The notes beneath the pieces are model-generated. The model did not search any database. It saw only the letters and a list, made by a program, of their open reading frames with translations, and was not told where the DNA came from. A stretch of DNA of 64,000 nt from Gossypium raimondii. Taxonomy: Eukaryota; Streptophyta; Magnoliopsida; Malvales; Malvaceae. Made by a program: the position numbers and the translations under genes. Location of the stretch: positions 16,058,001 to 16,122,000 of the forward strand of contig NC_068569.1 of the NCBI RefSeq assembly GCF_025698545.1. The letters run 5' to 3'. This document shows, in pieces, positions 60,040 through 64,000 of the stretch. Position 1 is the stretch's first letter. Each line of letters opens with the position of its first letter.

Positions 60040-61097
60040 GACCAGAGAGGGTATGGTCATCTGCTTGTGGTTTTGGTTTGTCCATCATTTATGTATTTTT
60101 ATTTCTTTGGTACTTGCTTGTTGATAGTTGTTCTTGTTATGGTTCCAAGCCAGTATATTTTCTATTTAGCAGTTTTTTGCCTTTTAACTCTTATTGATAG
60201 TTTTCTATGCCTCTGTGTGTGGGTGTGGGTGTGGGTGTGTGTTTAGTGTTGAGAGCCAATTACTTCGAGCCTTGTTATCTACCCGACACTATTTGTTAGA
60301 AAGGAAGGAAAATGAAGGAAAGGAAAGGGCACTAAAATTGGTTTTATTATCATTCATTTTGGTACAGCAGATGGAAAATGGGAGGATGGAAAAAGATTGA
60401 GTAAACATGTAAATGATGTGATTGCACCTGTGGAAGGGTTGAATTTTAAGGGAATGAGAGAAATGTCCACCTATTTTCCTTGCCTTCTCCTAATACACTC
60501 TTTCCAGTAATCTCTGTGTCCTAGCATTATAATATCATTTTTTTAGTCAGTTAGGATAATTGGATTGCAAGGTTCGTGGTAGAGAGAAAGCTAGGTAAAG
60601 GTGGATTTGGTCAGGTGTTTGTTGGACGACGTGTTACTAGTGGAAATGAACGTGGAACCGGTTCTGCTGCCATGGAGGTAAACCATCTTTTACTGTCTCA
60701 AGCCTATAGGAAGTTTCATATGATCATAATTATTTATATTAATATCACTTCTGTTACTATTTTTGCCATCTTTTAGGTTGCTCTGAAATTTGAGCATAGA
60801 AACAGCAAAGGATGTAATGATGGTCCTCCGTATGAATGGCAAGTTTACAAGTAGGTGGCTCTATCTCGTTTCTAGTTGTTCTTTGGAACTTTTCTAAGTC
60901 TTGACTATATCTAACACTGTTGATCTTGTTGCGAATAGTGCTCTTGGTGGCAGTCATAAAGTTCCCAAAGTACACTACAAAGGGAAGCAAGGAGACTATG
61001 ATGTAATGGTATGATCCGCAGCTTGTTTTCTATTTGTGCATTTATCTTAAACTCTAAACACTAAACCCTAAAACCCTAAACCCTAAACCCTAAACCA
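60040..61097 (+). pseudogene. captured fragment of a MUT9/PPK-type CK1-like kinase gene
   Basis: Three consecutive exons (60572-60677, 60777-60850, 60939-61008) have intact GT..AG introns and an unbroken frame. The residues are [41 protein letters not shown] and [17 protein letters not shown]. They are the glycine loop, the Lys of VALK and the start of the N-lobe of plant MUT9-like/photoregulatory (PPK/AEL) kinases, nuclear CK1-type kinases that phosphorylate histones and light-signalling proteins. The rest of the kinase is absent. The sequence after exon 3 runs 40 bases and then becomes telomere-like repeat. About 530 bases of upstream intron come with it. The fragment lies inside an LTR and is bordered by TAACCCTAGTGAC duplications. 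A donor gene must exist elsewhere in the genome. No promoter was recognised. Confidence 0.85.
61049..61097. repeat. interstitial telomere-like repeat
   Basis: CTAAACACTAAACCCTAAAA followed by CCCTAAACCCTAAACCCTAA gives about six plant telomere heptamers (CCCTAAA), some imperfect, at the right end of the captured kinase fragment. Confidence 0.9.
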
Positions 61098-61245
61098 TAA
61101 CCCTAGTGACTTGTATCCTACGATTTTCTCTAAGTTCAAAAGGGGCTCGGTATTACTCAATAATTTCCTCAATCAAGCATTCGAATTTTGTATCATACAT
61201 TTTAAACAATTATAATTCTATTTCAAATCAAATGCAAGTAAATTC

Positions 61246-61317
61246 ACATAACTAAAGTTTGATTCTATTGATACGAACTTAACATAACTAAAGTTCGATT
61301 CTATTGATACGAACTTA
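61246..61317. repeat. perfect 36-bp tandem duplication
   Basis: ACATAACTAAAGTT(T/C)GATTC...GATACGAACTTA occurs twice head to tail (61246-61281, 61282-61317) with one difference. Confidence 0.9.
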
Positions 61318-61545
61318 CCTGGCTAAATAGCAGAAATTCCAAGGTTTAGGGGCATTTTGGTAATTTCCATTTTCCTCGATTTCCTCCCGCTCTTGATGTA
61401 AATAATCAAATTTAGCTATTTCAATCCATATTCTAGCCAATTCAATCCAATTTCACATTTTAGTAAAATTACTATTTTACCTCTAACACTTCGACATTTT
61501 TACAATTTAATCCCTAGCTCATAAAATACAAAATTCAGGAAATTA

Positions 61546-63743
61546 TGTAACAACCCTATACCCGGTCTAATCTTACAGACCCGATATAAGACTATTACAT
61601 TTGGTGCCAAAACGGTTATGGCTAGATATTGTTTAATTAAAACATTTATACATAGTATTTTAACCTACCAACCATATTTGCAAACATACTTATAGTTTCA
61701 CTAATTCATTTCATACATATATACCAAAATATTTCAAGCACCTCAAAATAGATAGAAGTTCAAGAGTCTACATTTAAGTCCCTAATACATGTGAATATAA
61801 CTGACTGCCTATGTACATGCCATTTTAATTCAAAATATGGTACCTACTTTTGAAGCTCTTGAGGATGTGATGAGATTAGAGATCTTCTAATCCAACTCTA
61901 CCTCTTCGAGTCAAACAGTACCTACGCGTTAAAATTAAACGCGTTAAGCCGGTGAAGGCTTAGTAAGCACTACGAGAAAAAATAGATAAATAAATCCTAA
62001 TAAAATATTTCAAACTCATTCCGTTAATACATATTTACAAACATATAAATTTCTTTAGCTATGCCATATATTAATAAAATTTAATATATCTTTTGTAATT
62101 ATAAAACTTACCTTAATACATTAATGATTCGCTTTTGTTCACAACTTATAATCTTAGCCCAAAGTAGAGTTTATAGAACACACCGGATATACGGAACAAA
62201 TACAGAGGTGCATTATTATGCACTAATGAACAGAGAGCATAGAAGTGCTAAACAAAGAGCACTGAAGTGCTAATAATCAGAGAGCACAGATGTGCTAACC
62301 AGAGAGCACTGACGTGCTAAATATCAGAGAGCGCGCTAGAGTTCCTTAATGGCATGCCACTAATATCATGGTGGTTCTAAATTCCATCTACTTGGGCATT
62401 AAAACTGAATCTCGTTCATTTAAATACTTTACATAATTATTTCAAAAAAGATTTCTCATTTCTCCATCATTACAATTTAGTGCTTATTTCACAATTCACA
62501 AATATCACACCTTTTTACATATATATATTTTTGTCACAACATTTACTTAATGTTCAAATAATATACCATCTATAATTTTCTTTACAAATTTCATAGTTCC
62601 ATAATCTTTTATTTTTACTTTATTTTATTTTATTTCTAAATAATTCTATACTATAATATAGGCATTTAAAATAAATAATTTCTAAAAAAAAATTCTTGTA
62701 GTACTTACAACAAAAGGTTGAGATGATGTCTTCCTTCACTCCTTAGTCTTCTCTTTTCCTTTTCTTCAATAAGGTCCTCTCCTTTCTTTTCTTTTCTTCA
62801 ATTTCATATAAAACATATAACATTTATATATTAGAGAAAACAATCAAATAACTTTCCTATATCATTTAATAAAAATAAACATGTATGATATAATAAATTC
62901 ACCATTTCTTACCTTAGCTCACATTTCAATTTAATTCATAACTAAAATTATTTCTATTTCTATCACAATCTATACCTTATTTTTAATTAAATTCTACTTA
63001 TAACTTAACTTAACTCTCAAATTTTCACTAATAAACCCTAATTTCGAATTTCTTACAATCTAGTCCTCATTGCATTAAACTTATAACTTATTTCACAATT
63101 TAATCCTTTTCCCAATTCTAGTTTGAATTTCCATCAATTCAATCTCTAATTCATCCATTAATTCAATATAAACTACATTAAAGAGTTCTACTAATTTTCA
63201 AAATTTCAACATATACTTAATAGTATTTTGTTCTAGGATCATAAAACTCAAAATTACAAGAAAAGGAATTAAATTGACTTACCAATTTAAGTTTAAACCC
63301 TTGAAATCCTAAACTTTTTTTTTTCCTTCTCTTCTGTTTTCGATGGCTTTGTTCTTTTATTTCATTTTCTGTTGTTTTATATAATAATAATATAATATAA
63401 TATAATATTATAATAATATAATATAATAACATACTTATTAATTAAGTAAATATAATATAATATATATTTTAAATTTAAAATATCTTAGATTTTTCAACGT
63501 TAAACCGCCTCAATTTATAATAATGGCATATTTACCTATTTAGTCCTTTTTACTTTCTTTAATCTATAATTAAACTTTCACATTTATTTCAATCTAATCC
63601 TTTTTTTTTCCTAATTACTTCTAATTAAGTCAAATTCACCTAATCAAAACCTAATTAGACACACAACTAAAAATATTTACGAATCCGATTTACCGGAACG
63701 GAGTCCCGGAAATGTTTTTTAATCTATTTAAATCAATTTTAAC
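61546..63743 (+). mobile_element. LTR, truncated at right by MITE
   Basis: Starts TGTAACAACCCTATACCCGG; contains GACCCGATATAAGACTATTAC, a hairpin array (62209-62340), TGGCATGCCA (62350-62359) and late words TTTACCGGAACGGAGTCCCGG. These late words match 13680-13706 of the solo LTR at 11816. It would continue past the MITE at 63744. No coding sequence. The 71-codon open frame on the minus strand is repeat DNA. Confidence 0.65.
62209..62345. repeat. tandem hairpin array in LTR
   Basis: GTGCATTATTATGCAC, AGCATAGAAGTGCT, AGCACTGAAGTGCT, AGCACAGATGTGCT and AGCACTGACGTGCT follow each other every 22-25 bases, separated by AACAAAG, AATAATCAGAG or AACCAGAG linkers. Stems are 5 bp (AGCAC/GTGCT) with four-base loops. 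Confidence 0.85.
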
Positions 63744-64000
63744 TAGAGGTGCTCATGGGCCGGGCGGCCCGGCCCGGCTCGACGGCCCGCCCGAAATATG
63801 GGAGGGTTTGGGTAAAAATATAGGCCCGAAATATGGGCTTGGGCAAAAAAACGAGACCAATTTAGAAAAAGAGCCGGGCCTCGGGCACCACTTTTTGGCT
63901 CAGGCAGCTACTACCGCCTAGAGGTGCTCATGGGCTGGGCCGGGCCCAGAAAAAGTTTCGGCTCGGGTCCTAGGCCCGGCCCGAAATATGGGCCTAGAAT
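63744..64000. mobile_element. hAT-like MITE copies (two, cut by window end)
   Basis: TAGAGGTGCTCATGGGCCGG at 63744 begins a relative of the MITE at 55255. A second TAGAGGTGCTCATGGGCTGG at about 63920 begins before the first is finished, so one copy is inserted in or abuts the other. The right end lies outside the window. Confidence 0.7.

Larger units (their letters stand above)
54785..61545 (+). mobile_element. outer LTR carrying several nested insertions
   Basis: Starts TATAACACTCCTAACTCG (first G mutated from TGTAAC). Pieces at 54785-55254, 55665-56119, 58881-60039 and 61098-61545 form one LTR once the insertions are removed. It includes CACACGCCCGTGTG words (55018-55205) and an AGCTC/GAGCT hairpin array (59870-59990). 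It is interrupted by a hAT-like MITE, a solo LTR and a kinase-gene fragment, and is followed by another LTR at 61546. No coding region of its own. Confidence 0.6.

Noticed and set aside
59980-60246. 88-codon frame crossing the LTR/kinase-fragment border
   Set aside because: It joins unrelated sequences across the insertion junction and shows no domain.
62209-62345. CRISPR-like regular repeat spacing
   Set aside because: Units of about 22-25 bases with no distinct spacers, inside a plant LTR; they are tandem hairpins.

Overview
The window is eudicot nuclear DNA: AT-rich, with spliced protein genes carrying plant introns, plant-specific families (a WAK-like receptor kinase, CYP82 cytochromes P450, a plastid-type octanoyltransferase) and very dense transposon debris. 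The long LTRs beginning TGTAACACCC and the CYP82D-like P450s suggest Malvaceae, most likely Gossypium. That is an inference from general family knowledge, not a database match.

The left half (1-26 kb) is the gene-bearing part. A decayed LINE reverse transcriptase fragment (1-780) is followed by a four-exon octanoyltransferase gene of LIP2p type (1936-3608, +). Next comes an unprocessed pseudogene of a multi-pass membrane protein (4111-5240, -), then a three-exon wall-associated-kinase-like gene resembling WAKL14 (6945-10069, -). A LINE fragment split by a 2.2 kb solo LTR follows (11444-14075). A single-exon JINGUBANG-like WD40 gene lies at 16459-17841 (+). Behind it is a nearly complete 5.7 kb LINE with matching 10-bp target duplications (18173-23861, -), carrying ORF1, endonuclease/reverse transcriptase ORF2 and an RNase H-like tail.

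The middle (25-40 kb) is a CYP82 cluster on the minus strand: one pseudogene (24939-26570) and two almost identical two-exon genes of 522 residues each (31559-33216 and 38202-39859). They are separated by foldback/Mutator-type elements, three of which lie almost end to end at 28-30.8 kb. Just beyond the last P450 is a 3.9 kb Mutator-like element (40072-43939) with an exact 9-bp target duplication, a broken transposase, GC-rich subterminal repeats and a 155-bp tandem array.

The right third (44-64 kb) is nested LTR sequence with no gag or pol domain anywhere, so the visible elements are solo LTRs or LTR fragments. One outer LTR (from about 54.8 kb) has received in turn a 402-bp hAT-like MITE (8-bp duplication CCCAAAAC), a 2756-bp solo LTR (5-bp duplication TCTCA), and a 1.06-kb genomic piece. 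That piece carries three intact exons of a MUT9/PPK-type casein-kinase-1-like gene, ends in telomere-like CCCTAAA repeats and is bordered by a long target duplication. The most interesting recurring signal is that several different LTRs carry tandem arrays of short hairpins. Their stem sequence changes from unit to unit, partly in a base-pair-preserving way, and in three LTRs the array is followed by the palindrome TGGCATGCCA.

The cellular genes belong to unrelated pathways (plastid lipoylation, cell-wall sensing, WD40 signalling, oxidative specialised metabolism). No operon-like cooperation is implied apart from the P450 cluster. No tRNA, rRNA, CRISPR array or other RNA gene was found.
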